From NCBI GenBank assembly GCA_964643725.1, contig CAZXTL010000005.1:1-64000 (forward strand): a stretch of DNA of 64,000 nucleotides. Reading direction: 5' to 3'. Below, in pieces: positions 7,666 to 17,118 of the stretch (within the stretch, counting starts at the first letter, position 1; the number at the start of each line of letters is the position of its first letter). Source of the stretch: DYQY01 sp964643725 (GTDB lineage: Bacteria > Margulisbacteria > Riflemargulisbacteria > GWF2-35-9 > DYQY01). The notes beneath the pieces were generated by a model. That model ran no database searches. It was not told the origin of the DNA and saw nothing but the letters and a program-made list of their open reading frames with translations. The position numbers and the translations under genes were made by a program.

Positions 7666-8377
7666 AACTTTCTATCTTTTTCATTCGATTGAACGGCCAA
7701 AACACTACCAATGCTCTCCCTAACAAGTTTTCTTCTGGAACAGGTCCCCAATATCTGCTATCACTACTTCTTGGTCTATTGTCGCCTATCATAAAATAAC
7801 TTTTAGGAGGTATCAAAACTGGACCAAAATCAAAATAATCTCTATTTACTGGAAATGGCTCATCAAGCTTCTTATTATTAATATATATATATCCTTGTCT
7901 AAGCTCCAATACTTCTCCTGGTAATCCTAATATTCTCTTTACATATTTTTCGCCTATTAGTCCTGGTGGTTCAAAATAAGACGCTCTCCTTTTATCTCCA
8001 GCAAAATAATATTCCCTACCCCAAATTGGCTCTTCTGGAGGAAAAAAAACTACTGTGTCGTATCTATTCAACTTAAAATTTCTTTTATAAAAATATAAGT
8101 TATCTGAAAATGGAATATTTGCTTTGTATAACGGATTTTGCATTAAAAGCATAATACTTTTCTTCTTTTTAACATTATATAAAGGATTCTGAATCCCAAA
8201 AGACATTCTACTAACAACTAACCTATCACCAACTTGCAAGTATGGAATCATTGATCCTGTTGGTATTAATTGAAATTCTAGAAAAAATTCCTTAATAAAA
8301 AAAGCAATAAGGACAGCTATAATAACTGTCCCTATAAAATTTATGATATTCTTTAAAGCTGTCTTTAAATAAGACAT
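7646..8377 (-). CDS. lepB: Signal peptidase I
   Basis: This 243-residue membrane serine protease cleaves Sec/Tat signal peptides at the outer face of the inner membrane. One N-terminal membrane helix (about 11-30) precedes the catalytic Ser42 in PTGSMIPYLQVGDRLVV. The catalytic Lys lies in YVKRILGLPGE. The C-terminal box MIGDNRPRSSDSRYWGPVP is the conserved GDN..SSDSR.WG motif. It sits at the end of the rpsP-rplS operon, 2 bases after rplS, a common arrangement next to rplS in many bacteria. Confidence 0.95.
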   Translation of the reverse strand: MSYLKTALKNIINFIGTVIIAVLIAFFIKEFFLEFQLIPTGSMIPYLQVGDRLVVSRMSFGIQNPLYNVKKKKSIMLLMQNPLYKANIPFSDNLYFYKRNFKLNRYDTVVFFPPEEPIWGREYYFAGDKRRASYFEPPGLIGEKYVKRILGLPGEVLELRQGYIYINNKKLDEPFPVNRDYFDFGPVLIPPKSYFMIGDNRPRSSDSRYWGPVPEENLLGRALVVFWPFNRMKKIESYGTKFN

Positions 8378-8379
8378 TG

Positions 8380-8739
8380 TTAATTAAATCTTGGGTCTCT
8401 GGCCTTTATCTTATTGGCCTTGCTTCCTATTCTATCTCTTAAATAAAATAGCTTTGCTTTTCTCGCCTTACCTTGTCTTAAAACTGTAATTTCAGTAATC
8501 TTTGGTGAATGAATCATGTATGTCTTTTCAACGCCCACTCCACCAACTACTTTTCTTACTGTAAAGGCTTTTGTAATTCCGCCACCCTGAACCCTAGTTA
8601 TGACACCTTCGAAAGGCTGTATTCTTTCTTTTTTGCCTTCAATAATCTTATAGAATACCTTAACTGTATCCCCAACATTAAAGTCTACAACGTTTTCTTT
8701 CATCTGTTCTTTTTCTATTTCTTGTATTACATTACTCAC
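8380..8739 (-). CDS. rplS: 50S ribosomal protein L19
   Basis: This 119-residue protein of the large subunit sits near the 30S interface. Signatures are FNVGDTVKVFYKIIEGKKER, FEGVITRVQGGGI, TFTVRK-like AFTVRKVVGGVGVEKTY, SPKI, and KARKAKLFYLRDRIGSKANKIK near the C-terminus. It overlaps the trmD stop by 4 bases, the usual trmD-rplS coupling. Confidence 0.97.
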   Translation of the reverse strand: MSNVIQEIEKEQMKENVVDFNVGDTVKVFYKIIEGKKERIQPFEGVITRVQGGGITKAFTVRKVVGGVGVEKTYMIHSPKITEITVLRQGKARKAKLFYLRDRIGSKANKIKARDPRFN

Positions 8740-9473
8740 GCTATTTCATCCTCCTTTAAAAGATTCTTAAGAACCTTTACTTCCTCGTTATTAAATTTAT
8801 ATTGTGCTAAAACGCTTGGTCTATGCACAAGGCTGTTCATTATAGCACTTTTTTTCTTCCATTGCTCTATCTTTTTATGATCGCCGGACAATAATACCTC
8901 AGGAACCTGTTTTTCGTCAAACTCTCTGGGCCTTGTATATACATCCCAATCTAAAAGTCCGCTTGAATATGAGTCTTCTGTTGCTGAAAGCTCATTACCT
9001 AAAACCCCTGGAATAAGCCTTACCAAAGCATCTGCAATAACCATCGCAGGTAGCTCGCCACCCGTCAACACAAACTCCCCTATTGATATTTCCTCGTCCA
9101 CATACTGATTTATACGCGTATCAATCCCTTCATAATGACCTGATATTATTATCAATTTATCTTTTTCTATCAATTGATTTAATTTTTGTTGATTTAACTT
9201 GCTACCTTGTGGAGAGGTCATGACCACATAAGCACCTTCGGTGTTAATCTCTTCTAGCATAAGCTTCACTGGTTCTACCCTTATTACCATTCCGGTTGCA
9301 CCACCGAACGGAATATCATCAACTTTATTATGTTTATTATTAGCTTTATCTCTAATGTTGTGAACCAGAAGACTTACCTTGCCTTCCTTTTGAGCTCTTC
9401 CTAAAATACTTTCAGAAAAATAGGTTTTAATTACATCAGGAAACAATGTCAGAACATGTATCTGCTTTATCAT
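8736..9473 (-). CDS. trmD: tRNA (guanine-37-N1)-methyltransferase TrmD
   Basis: This 245-residue SPOUT enzyme uses S-adenosylmethionine to make m1G37 and prevent +1 frameshifting. Motifs include VLTLFPDVIKTYFSESILGRA at the N-terminus, DDIPFGGATGMVIRVEP near 53-69, the trefoil-knot segments MTSPQG, IISGHYEGID and EISIGEFVLTGGELPA, and the C-terminal RPREFDEKQVPEVLLSGDH. Overlaps with rimM and rplS of 4 bases each show tight coupling. Confidence 0.97.
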   Translation of the reverse strand: MIKQIHVLTLFPDVIKTYFSESILGRAQKEGKVSLLVHNIRDKANNKHNKVDDIPFGGATGMVIRVEPVKLMLEEINTEGAYVVMTSPQGSKLNQQKLNQLIEKDKLIIISGHYEGIDTRINQYVDEEISIGEFVLTGGELPAMVIADALVRLIPGVLGNELSATEDSYSSGLLDWDVYTRPREFDEKQVPEVLLSGDHKKIEQWKKKSAIMNSLVHRPSVLAQYKFNNEEVKVLKNLLKEDEIA

Positions 9474-9961
9474 TTATCATATTCTGGCTTAACTATCGTG
9501 ATAATGCTATTTTCATCATCAACAGCTAATATAAAAGAAGGGACAACTGGAACCAACATTTCAGTTAAACCCATTACAACTAATACATCATTTGCTCCAG
9601 TAAAAAGAATCTCTTCAACACTTCCTAAATTATTTTTGTTTTCATCTTCTATTTTATAACCAAGCCATTGTTCTGTAAAAAAAATACCTTCTTTGTCCAA
9701 ATAAGCCATCACAGTTTTTGTCTTAATCATTAATTCATCATTTCTTAATTGCTCTGCTGCATCCATATCGTCCACACCAGCAAACTTAACAATAACGCCT
9801 TCTTTATATTCTTTAATATAAGAAACTGCTAATGTCTTTTCTTCGATTTGAAATTGTTTTTGATTGATTAATAAATTTGCAAAAACTGGCTTCAAGGGTA
9901 GAGCTTTAATCTCTCCCTTAACGCCATGTGGTTTAATAATTTTTGCTATAGAAAAAAACAA
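9470..9961 (-). CDS. rimM: 16S rRNA processing protein RimM
   Basis: This 163-residue 30S maturation factor binds S19 and helps the 30S head to fold. The N-terminal RimM barrel starts IAKIIKPHGVKGEIKALPL, matching the G-x-hG-hrGEhkv motif. The C-terminal PRC-barrel part contains LGSVEEILFTGANDVLVV, close to the family G.V.di...ga.dvlvV segment. It lies between ylqD and trmD as in many Gram-positive and candidate-phylum genomes. Confidence 0.95.
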   Translation of the reverse strand: MFFSIAKIIKPHGVKGEIKALPLKPVFANLLINQKQFQIEEKTLAVSYIKEYKEGVIVKFAGVDDMDAAEQLRNDELMIKTKTVMAYLDKEGIFFTEQWLGYKIEDENKNNLGSVEEILFTGANDVLVVMGLTEMLVPVVPSFILAVDDENSIITIVKPEYDK

Positions 9962-9980
9962 AGAATACTAAAAAACAGGA

Positions 9981-10409
9981 TCAGTTGTCCTGCTCGCCCT
10001 TAATATCTATTACAATGCCATCTTTTACTACTATTTCAAGCGCTCCTAGTTTTTGATATAGGTTATCTCCTGTTTTGACTGTTGTAAAACCATCTATTGT
10101 TCCCTGAATGAATTCTGTATCTAATTGAAGGTTCTTTGCGTCTAATATCCTTTTTTGAAGATCAATGATTGTGTTTTCTTGCTGTTGTTTTTCAATTTGC
10201 AACTGTTGATTAATCATTTTAACTTGATCTGAAGCACCGCTTTTTTCTAAAGAAGAAATAAGGTCTTGAGCTTGTTTTTCGACATCAGAAACTTTTCTTT
10301 GAAGATCTTTAATTGATGTTTCTAGTTCATAAGTTAAATATTTTTTAAAATCCTCTGTAACGATAGCTTTTATAGTAACCGTTCTTTTTAAAGTGACAGA
10401 CTTTGCCAT
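9981..10409 (-). CDS. ylqD: YlqD family protein
   Basis: This 142-residue protein has a short N-terminal beta part (VTLKRTVTIKAIVTEDFKKYL), a long central coiled coil (about 30-95, ending in a Gln-rich stretch), and a C-terminal beta part (GFTTVKTGDNLYQKLGALEIVVKDGIVIDI). This layout and its place between khpA and rimM fit the YlqD family known from the Bacillus rpsP-ylqC-ylqD-rimM-trmD-rplS operon. The function is unknown; the location implies a link to ribosome assembly. The assignment rests partly on synteny. Confidence 0.75.
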   Translation of the reverse strand: MAKSVTLKRTVTIKAIVTEDFKKYLTYELETSIKDLQRKVSDVEKQAQDLISSLEKSGASDQVKMINQQLQIEKQQQENTIIDLQKRILDAKNLQLDTEFIQGTIDGFTTVKTGDNLYQKLGALEIVVKDGIVIDIKGEQDN

Positions 10410-10419
10410 AATAAACTCC

Positions 10420-10653
10420 TTACTTAGTTATAATCTCAACTGTTACTTTTTTGCCTTGCTTTGCAGCGGCAGCCTTAACAACAGTCCTTATCGCATTAGC
10501 AATTCTTCCTTCTTTTCCAATAACTTTGCCAATATCTTCCTGACCTACTTTAATCTCAAGAATAATAATGCTTTCGCCTATTGTTTCTCTTATGTCAACT
10601 TCTTCAGGATTATCTACTAACGCTTTAGTTATTAGTTCTACTAAATCTTTCAT
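10420..10653 (-). CDS. khpA: KH-domain RNA-binding protein KhpA
   Basis: This 77-residue protein is a single KH domain. The GxxG loop is in KVIGKEGRIANAIRTVV, and the C-terminal strand is KKVTVEII. KhpA (YlqC) dimerises or pairs with KhpB/Jag, binds RNA, and affects division and translation. AGGAGGGA lies before the ATG. It sits directly after rpsP, its usual place. Confidence 0.93.
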   Translation of the reverse strand: MKDLVELITKALVDNPEEVDIRETIGESIIILEIKVGQEDIGKVIGKEGRIANAIRTVVKAAAAKQGKKVTVEIITK

Positions 10654-10678
10654 CGCTTGTCCCTCCTACTGATATAGC

Positions 10679-11050
10679 TTAAGCTTCTGCTTCAGCCTTC
10701 TTTGTTGTTTTTTTCTTGACTGCTGGTGCTTCCTCAGCAACAACATCTGCTTCAACTAAAACTTCTTCTTTAGTTGCAATTTCTGCTTTTTTGTGTGGTT
10801 TCTTAACTGTCACGAGACCCTTAATTGCTAGCAATCTTTCTACTGTTTCAGTAGGTTGTGCGCCTTCGCTAAGCCATTTTTTAACTTTTTCCTCTACAAC
10901 TTCAAGAAGCATCGGTTCTGATAATGGATTATATTGACCTATAATATCAATAACCTTTCCATCTCTTGCTGTTCTAGAATCTTGAATTACAATCCTATAA
11001 ACAGGCTTCTTTGCTCTTCCTCTTCTTTGTAATCTAATTTTTACTGTCAT
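10679..11050 (-). CDS. rpsP: 30S ribosomal protein S16
   Basis: MTVKIRLQRRGRAKKPVYRIVIQDSRTARDGKVI is the classic S16 start, and the DxRTARDGKVIDIIGQYNPL core is intact. I start at the ATG at 11050, 123 residues, because GGAGGTG lies just upstream. An in-frame ATG at 11068 falls inside that ribosome-binding region. The C-terminus has an extra Lys/Ala/Glu-rich tail (KKKTTKKAEAEA), as in many S16 proteins. It is the first gene of the operon. Confidence 0.95.
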   Translation of the reverse strand: MTVKIRLQRRGRAKKPVYRIVIQDSRTARDGKVIDIIGQYNPLSEPMLLEVVEEKVKKWLSEGAQPTETVERLLAIKGLVTVKKPHKKAEIATKEEVLVEADVVAEEAPAVKKKTTKKAEAEA

Positions 11051-11121
11051 CTGCTTACTCACCTCCATTTTAACTGTTGCTGTATTGTGTTAAGCCTTAA
11101 GGCCATTAATTACAGGCTATT

Positions 11122-11150
11122 ATTCTACACTTATTTAATAAAAGGGGCAA
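11122..11150 (-). promoter_or_regulatory. Predicted promoter of the rpsP-lepB operon
   Basis: On the minus strand TTGCCC and TAGAAT are separated by 17 bases, about 70 bases upstream of the rpsP start. The spacing is ideal and both hexamers differ from consensus by two bases or fewer. Confidence 0.65.
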
Positions 11151-11161
11151 TATCTAGAATT

Positions 11162-12262
11162 CTAGACGTTAAACTTAAAAACAACTACGTCCCCGTCGTG
11201 CATAACATACTCTTTTCCCTCTAACCGTACTGTTCCGTTTTCTTTTGCTTTTACCATGCTTCCAGCAGACTTTAGATCTTCATAAGCAACAATTTCTGCC
11301 TTAATAAAACCTCTTTCAAAATCCGTATGAATAACCCCAGCAGCGCCAGGCGCTTTTGTGCCCTTTTGAATGGTCCAAGCCCTTGTTTCCTTTTCCCCGG
11401 TGGTCAAATAGGTTATTAGTCCCAACAGTTTATAGCTAGAGCCTACTAGCAATGCGAGTCCTGACTCCTTCATCCCCATCTCTGCCAAAAACTCTTTAGC
11501 CTCGTTTTCTTCAAGCTGAGCTATCTCTGACTCTATCTGAGCTGAGATAACAACAACCTCGTTATTCTCAGCCGCTGCAAATTCTTTTACTTTTTTTACA
11601 AAATCATTATCTTCGCCACTTATAATATCAGCCTCACTCACATTCGCAGCATAAATCACAGGCTTATAAGTTAATAAACTTACCTGTTTTATCATTTTTT
11701 CTTCTTCTTCATTAAGCTCAACTGTTCTTGCCGGTCTACCTGCAGATAAAGCATCTAACACTTTGGTAAAACAATTAAACATAACTATGGCTTCTTTGTC
11801 TTGTCCTTTGGCTTTCTTTTGTACCGCATAAACCCTTTTTTCTACTGTTTGAAGATCGGCTAAAATAAGCTCTGTGTTAATGACATCGATGTCACGTATC
11901 GGATTAACTGAGCCATCCACATGAATAACCTGAGAATCCTCAAAACACCTAACAACGTGGACTATCGCGCTCACCTCTCTAATGTTAGCTAAAAACTGGT
12001 TTCCAAGCCCTTCTCCCTTAGATGCACCCTTAACTAACCCTGCGATATCAACAAATTCAATTGCTGTAGGTAATAATGCTTTTGAGCCTGATATCTTAGA
12101 TAACACTATCAATCGCTCGTCCGGAACAGTAACAATACCAACATTAGGGTCTATTGTACAAAAAGGGTAATTGCTAGCCTCAGCCCCTGCCTTGGTTATA
12201 GCATTAAAAAGTGTTGACTTACCAACATTTGGAAGACCTACGATACCTAAAGAAAAGCCCAC
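11162..12262 (-). CDS. ychF: Ribosome-binding ATPase YchF (Obg family)
   Basis: This 366-residue Obg-family P-loop NTPase binds ribosomes and prefers ATP. It has Walker A GLPNVGKSTLFNAITKAG, switch segments NYPFCTIDPNVG and VDIAGLVKGASKGEGLGNQFL, a coiled-coil insert (about 130-200) and a C-terminal TGS domain (YLTTGEKETRAWTIQKGTKAP ending DVVVFKFNV). It starts at GTG, directly after the gyrA stop codon, so it is likely coupled to gyrA. Confidence 0.96.
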   Translation of the reverse strand: MGFSLGIVGLPNVGKSTLFNAITKAGAEASNYPFCTIDPNVGIVTVPDERLIVLSKISGSKALLPTAIEFVDIAGLVKGASKGEGLGNQFLANIREVSAIVHVVRCFEDSQVIHVDGSVNPIRDIDVINTELILADLQTVEKRVYAVQKKAKGQDKEAIVMFNCFTKVLDALSAGRPARTVELNEEEEKMIKQVSLLTYKPVIYAANVSEADIISGEDNDFVKKVKEFAAAENNEVVVISAQIESEIAQLEENEAKEFLAEMGMKESGLALLVGSSYKLLGLITYLTTGEKETRAWTIQKGTKAPGAAGVIHTDFERGFIKAEIVAYEDLKSAGSMVKAKENGTVRLEGKEYVMHDGDVVVFKFNV

Positions 12263-14728
12263 TTATTCTGGACTCGCTTCACCGTCTTCTTGCAAAAGTT
12301 TAGCAAAAGCTACCACGCTATCAGAATCATCTAGCTTTTGCACTTTAACGCCTCTAGCTGATCTGCCCTGCGAAGAAATAAATTTAACCAACTGCCTGGA
12401 TACCGTACCCTTAGACGAAACTATCATAACTTCATCATCAGGCTGCACAACTAAACCACCGGCCAATTTATCGTCTATTTTAAGCTTTATGCCTATTACT
12501 CCGATACCTGCCCTGTTTTGTACTCTAAAATTATTTACCTGTGTTCTTTTTCCAATGCCTGTAGAAGCTATCATTAATAAACTTTCTTTCTCTGCATCAG
12601 GATTTATTATGCTATTTCCAACAATAATATCTTTGCTGCGTAGTCTCATTCCTCTTACGCCTCTTGCGGTACGACCAACAGAACGAACTTGTTCTTCATC
12701 AAATCTAATAACCATTCCATTACTACTAACCATTAGAACATCCATTTTCCCATTAGTAATCTCTACCCATCTAAGCTCATCACCTTCATCAAGAGTTATC
12801 GCTATAATTCCTGTTGTTCTAATGTTTTTAAAGTCAGAAACTCTAGACCTCTTAACAACACCGTGAACTGTAGTCATTAATAAAAATTGGTCTTGTGCCT
12901 CAAAGTCTTCTATTACAACACCAGTAGTAACCTTCTCTTCTTCTTTAATATTAAGTACGTTTTTAATTGAGGAGCCTTTGCTGTATCTTGACTCTTCTGG
13001 AATATTGTATACTTTTGTTTTATAAGCCTTACCTTCTGAAGTAAAACAAACCAAAAAGCTGTGAGTTGAAGTTATAACTACTTTCTCTATTATATCTCCT
13101 TCTCTGGTAACCATCCCACCGATACCACGACCACCTCTTAGCTGAGTTCTAAAAGTATCTATTGATAATCTTTTAACAAAACCAAACTTAGTAAAAAATA
13201 CTGCAACTTTTTCTTCTTGAATTAAGTCTTCAATATCTATATCTTCAACGCTTTCTGCTAATTCTGTTTTTCTTTCGTCACCGAATTTTTCTCTTAAATA
13301 AAAACAATCTGCTTTTATAATATCTAACAATCTGCTTTTCTTAGAAAGTATATCCATCATATCAGCTATTTTTTGTATTAATTCATTATATTCTATCTCT
13401 ATCTTTTCTCTTTCAAGGCCTGTTAGTCTTTGTAACTTCATATCCAAAATAGCTTGTGACTGAATCTCAGACAACCCAAATCTTGCCATTAGTCCATCTC
13501 TTGCTTCAGTTGCTGTGGCGCTTGCCCTAATAAGTTCAATAACCTCATCAAGATTATGAAGTGCTATTCTTAAACCTTCCAATATATGCGCCCTTGCTTG
13601 AGCTTTATTTAAATCATACTCAACCGCTCTTTTAACAACAATAAATCTATGTTCTAAAAATTTTACTAATAGTTCTTTTACGTTAAGTTGTTTTGGCTGT
13701 CCATTGTCTAAGGCCACGATGTTTATTCCATAGCTCATTAAAAGACTCGTATGCTTCATTAATAGGTTGATTACTATATCTTCATTTGCCTCTTTCTTTA
13801 ATTCAATATAAATCCTCATGCCTTTTCTGTCTGATTCGTCTCGTAGATCAGCTATACCATTAAATATTTTTTCTTTAACTAAATCAGCGATTTTAACAAT
13901 AAGTTGTGCTTTATTAACGGTATACGGTAACTCAGTAACTATTATTGCTTTTCTTTTTTTACTCTTAACTTCTTCTATGTGATATTTAGCTTGAAGCTTA
14001 ATTATTCCTTTACCTGTTGTATATGCTTCAATAATACCTCTTTGTCCTCTAATGATTGCTCCGGTAGGAAAGTCAGGACCTTTTATAAAACCCATCAACT
14101 GAATAGGTGTTATTTCTGGATTATCTATTAACGCTATTAGTCCATCTAATACTTCTTTTAGGTTATGTGGCGGTATATTTGTAGCCATACCAACTGCAAT
14201 ACCTGAACTTCCATTAATAAGTAAACTTGGTAGTTTTGAAGGCAACACTGTTGGTTCACCTAAAGATTCATCAAAGTTTGGTACGAACTCAACGGTGTTC
14301 TTGTCAATATCTGCTAACATTTCAGCAGCTATTTTAGACATTCTAGCTTCTGTATACCTCATTGCTGCCGCATTATCCCCGTCAACTGATCCAAAGTTTC
14401 CCTGTCCATCAATCATTGGATAACGTAAAGAAAACTCTTGCGCCATTCTAACCATTGAATCATAAACGGCTGTGTCTCCGTGTGGGTGATATTTACCTAA
14501 AACATCCCCGACTACTCTAACTGATTTTTTATAAGGTTTATCGTGTGTAATTCCTTGTTCATACATAGCGTACAAAATTCTTCTATGTACTGGCTTTAGT
14601 CCATCTCTTACATCTGGTAAAGCACGACCGACGATAACGCTCATCGCATACTCTATATAGGAAGCCTTCATCTCGTCTTCTATGTTCACTTCTTTAATAT
14701 TAATTGTTGAAAAAAGATCTTCTTGCAT
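12263..14728 (-). CDS. gyrA: DNA gyrase subunit A
   Basis: This 821-residue subunit cleaves and rejoins DNA during negative supercoiling. The N-terminal motif YAMSVIVGRALPDVRDGLKP, the quinolone pocket HPHGDTAVYDSMVRMAQ (Thr at the Ser83 position), and the catalytic Tyr in AAMRYTEARM are all intact. The C-terminal beta-pinwheel carries the GyrA box QLRGGRGIGG, which separates gyrase from topoisomerase IV. It follows gyrB, 24 bases downstream, in the origin block. Confidence 0.97.
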   Translation of the reverse strand: MQEDLFSTINIKEVNIEDEMKASYIEYAMSVIVGRALPDVRDGLKPVHRRILYAMYEQGITHDKPYKKSVRVVGDVLGKYHPHGDTAVYDSMVRMAQEFSLRYPMIDGQGNFGSVDGDNAAAMRYTEARMSKIAAEMLADIDKNTVEFVPNFDESLGEPTVLPSKLPSLLINGSSGIAVGMATNIPPHNLKEVLDGLIALIDNPEITPIQLMGFIKGPDFPTGAIIRGQRGIIEAYTTGKGIIKLQAKYHIEEVKSKKRKAIIVTELPYTVNKAQLIVKIADLVKEKIFNGIADLRDESDRKGMRIYIELKKEANEDIVINLLMKHTSLLMSYGINIVALDNGQPKQLNVKELLVKFLEHRFIVVKRAVEYDLNKAQARAHILEGLRIALHNLDEVIELIRASATATEARDGLMARFGLSEIQSQAILDMKLQRLTGLEREKIEIEYNELIQKIADMMDILSKKSRLLDIIKADCFYLREKFGDERKTELAESVEDIDIEDLIQEEKVAVFFTKFGFVKRLSIDTFRTQLRGGRGIGGMVTREGDIIEKVVITSTHSFLVCFTSEGKAYKTKVYNIPEESRYSKGSSIKNVLNIKEEEKVTTGVVIEDFEAQDQFLLMTTVHGVVKRSRVSDFKNIRTTGIIAITLDEGDELRWVEITNGKMDVLMVSSNGMVIRFDEEQVRSVGRTARGVRGMRLRSKDIIVGNSIINPDAEKESLLMIASTGIGKRTQVNNFRVQNRAGIGVIGIKLKIDDKLAGGLVVQPDDEVMIVSSKGTVSRQLVKFISSQGRSARGVKVQKLDDSDSVVAFAKLLQEDGEASPE

Positions 14729-14752
14729 TTATTTTTTCTTCCTTTCTATACC

Positions 14753-17107
14753 CTAAACGTCAAGCCATTTTACCTGTTTGGCGTATGTCTCAATAAAATT
14801 CTTTCTAGGTGCTACTTCACTACCCATTAAAATAGTGAATATTTCATCAGCTACTTCACTGTCTACTAAAGTAATCTGCAACAAGGTTCTCTTTATTGGA
14901 TCCATTGTTGTTTCCCAAAGTTGATCAGGATTCATTTCTCCCAAACCTTTATATCGTTGAATATAAAGACCTTTTATCGCTAGTTTATCAATATATTCAA
15001 CCAGCAAACCATTATCATCAACTGTGTCTGTTTTATCTACTACTGTCACTTCATATGGTATTGTTTTTGCTTCTGAAACTTCATCATAATGCATAACTTC
15101 TTTAATGAGCTCCATATCCATTTGCTTGCTCACAAATAAATCTAATATAAACTTGTCTTGCTCATTGTCTAAAGAACTTAAAAACTCATCATTCATTTCG
15201 TGATATGCTTTTTTTATCTTTATAAACCTTGGTATGGTCATATTAAAAATAACACCTTTAAGTGTGGCTTTGTCTACAGAATACCTATCAGCTTCAAACA
15301 TCAAATCCTTGTATTTTCTTAATTTATCAACAAACTCAAGAATCTCAGGCCCTTCTAAAACTTTTCCTGCCTTAGTTTTAATAGATACTCCAGCCAAAGC
15401 TAACTCGCTTATGACTAGTTTTTTTTGTTCTTCATTATAAACATACTGCTTTTTGTTACCCTTTTTAATTAAATACAAAGGCGGCTGAGCAACATATACC
15501 AACCCTGCCTCAACTAAAGCCCGAGCATAACGATAAAAGAAAGTAAGTAATAGTGTTCTTATGTGCGCTCCATCTACGTCCGCGTCTGTCATAATTACTA
15601 TCTTGTGGTATCTTACTTTTTTCAAAACCTCTTCTCTTGGCATATCTTCATCAGACTTATCCATATTTGCAATAACTTCAGGACCAATGGCTGTAATAAG
15701 CGCCTTTATTTCTTCGTTTGCTAATAGCTTATCTAGTCTTGCCTTTTCAACGTTTATTATTTTTCCTCTTAGTGGAAGTATTGCTTGATAATACCTATCT
15801 CTACCCTGCTTTGCCGAACCACCCGCAGAATCTCCCTCAACTAAGAACAGTTCTGATTTAGTAGGATCTGACTCTGTACAATCCGCTAGTTTTCCTGGCA
15901 ATGTTGTACTTTCTAAAACATTTTTTCTTCTAGCAAGTTCTTGCGCTTTTCTAGCTGCTTCTCTTGCTTTTGCTGCTAATAATGATTTTTGGATTATCAA
16001 TTTCGCAGAATTTGGATCTCTCTCTAATGCGAGCTCTAAGCCTTCTGCAACTACGCTATCAACAATTCCTCTTACGTCACTATTACCTAGCTTTGTTTTA
16101 GTTTGACCTTCAAACTGAGGGTCTTGTACTTTTATAGAAATAATTGCCGTGAGACCTTCTTTAACGTCATTACCAGTTAAGATCTCATTACCTTTAAATA
16201 CCTTGTGTTTTTTTGCAAACGAATTAAGTGACCTAGTAAGTGCTGTTTTAAAACCAACTACGTGTGTTCCGCCTTCTCTTGTCCTAATGTTGTTAACAAA
16301 GGATATGACATGTTCATCATAGTAGTTTTTGCTATAATTTATAGCTATCTCAACATCTACTTTGTCTTTTTCTTTAATAAAATAATATGGTTCCTTTAAA
16401 AGCTCTTCTTTTAATGAATCTATTGCTTTTATATATTCCAAAATCCCGCCATCATACTTATATTCTTCTAATATTTTTTCTTCCGGTCTATGGTCAACCA
16501 AAATAATTTTTAACCCTCTGTTCAAATACGCCAACTCTTTCATACGAGATGAAATCAGTGCATATTCAAATTCAAGTGTCTCAAATATTTGATCGTCTGG
16601 GTAAAATCTAACCATTGTTCCTGTATGGTGTCCTGGAGCATCTTCTAATACTGGCGGTTGTGGTGCTCCTCTTTTAAATGTTTGTGTATATCTTTTCTCT
16701 TCTGTAAAAACTTCAACCAATAATGTTTCAGATAATGCATTAACGCATGACACACCTACTCCGTGTAGTCCTCCTGAAACCTTATACCCTTTTCCTTCGA
16801 ACTTACCACCTGCGTGAAGTACTGTTAAAACTACTTCTGTTGCACTGACGCCTCTCTCTGGCAATATTCCTATCGGAATTCCTCTTCCGTTATCCGTAAC
16901 GCTAACTGAACCATCTTCCATAAACTCAACTGATATTTCTGTACAATATCCAGCCATAGCCTCGTCTATACTATTATCCACTACCTCAAAAATTAAATGA
17001 TGAAGTCCTCTCTTGTCTGTTGAACCTATATACATTGCTGGTCTTTTACGAACAGCCTCTAACCCTTCTAAAATTTTTATATCCGACGCATTATATGTTC
17101 CCGACAT
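14753..17107 (-). CDS. gyrB: DNA gyrase subunit B
   Basis: This 784-residue ATPase subunit of gyrase has the GHKL ATP pocket (EVVDNSIDEAMAGYC, DNGRGIPIG, GLHGVGVSCVNALS), the TOPRIM domain (EGDSAGGSAKQGRDRYYQAILPLRGKIINVE and MTDADVDGAHIRTLLLTFF) and the tail ending IQRYKGLGEMNPDQLWETTMDP. It is about 140-150 residues longer than the short Gram-positive form. The extra part lies between TOPRIM and the tail, around residues 540-700, in the position of the insert found in Gram-negative GyrB. It is followed by gyrA and preceded by dciA. Confidence 0.97.
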   Translation of the reverse strand: MSGTYNASDIKILEGLEAVRKRPAMYIGSTDKRGLHHLIFEVVDNSIDEAMAGYCTEISVEFMEDGSVSVTDNGRGIPIGILPERGVSATEVVLTVLHAGGKFEGKGYKVSGGLHGVGVSCVNALSETLLVEVFTEEKRYTQTFKRGAPQPPVLEDAPGHHTGTMVRFYPDDQIFETLEFEYALISSRMKELAYLNRGLKIILVDHRPEEKILEEYKYDGGILEYIKAIDSLKEELLKEPYYFIKEKDKVDVEIAINYSKNYYDEHVISFVNNIRTREGGTHVVGFKTALTRSLNSFAKKHKVFKGNEILTGNDVKEGLTAIISIKVQDPQFEGQTKTKLGNSDVRGIVDSVVAEGLELALERDPNSAKLIIQKSLLAAKAREAARKAQELARRKNVLESTTLPGKLADCTESDPTKSELFLVEGDSAGGSAKQGRDRYYQAILPLRGKIINVEKARLDKLLANEEIKALITAIGPEVIANMDKSDEDMPREEVLKKVRYHKIVIMTDADVDGAHIRTLLLTFFYRYARALVEAGLVYVAQPPLYLIKKGNKKQYVYNEEQKKLVISELALAGVSIKTKAGKVLEGPEILEFVDKLRKYKDLMFEADRYSVDKATLKGVIFNMTIPRFIKIKKAYHEMNDEFLSSLDNEQDKFILDLFVSKQMDMELIKEVMHYDEVSEAKTIPYEVTVVDKTDTVDDNGLLVEYIDKLAIKGLYIQRYKGLGEMNPDQLWETTMDPIKRTLLQITLVDSEVADEIFTILMGSEVAPRKNFIETYAKQVKWLDV

Positions 17108-17118
17108 TCATTATCTCC

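Noticed and set aside
12171..12866. A 231-residue open frame on the plus strand across the ychF-gyrA junction
   Set aside because: Both underlying genes are clear conserved genes on the opposite strand. The frame resembles no protein and has no start signals.
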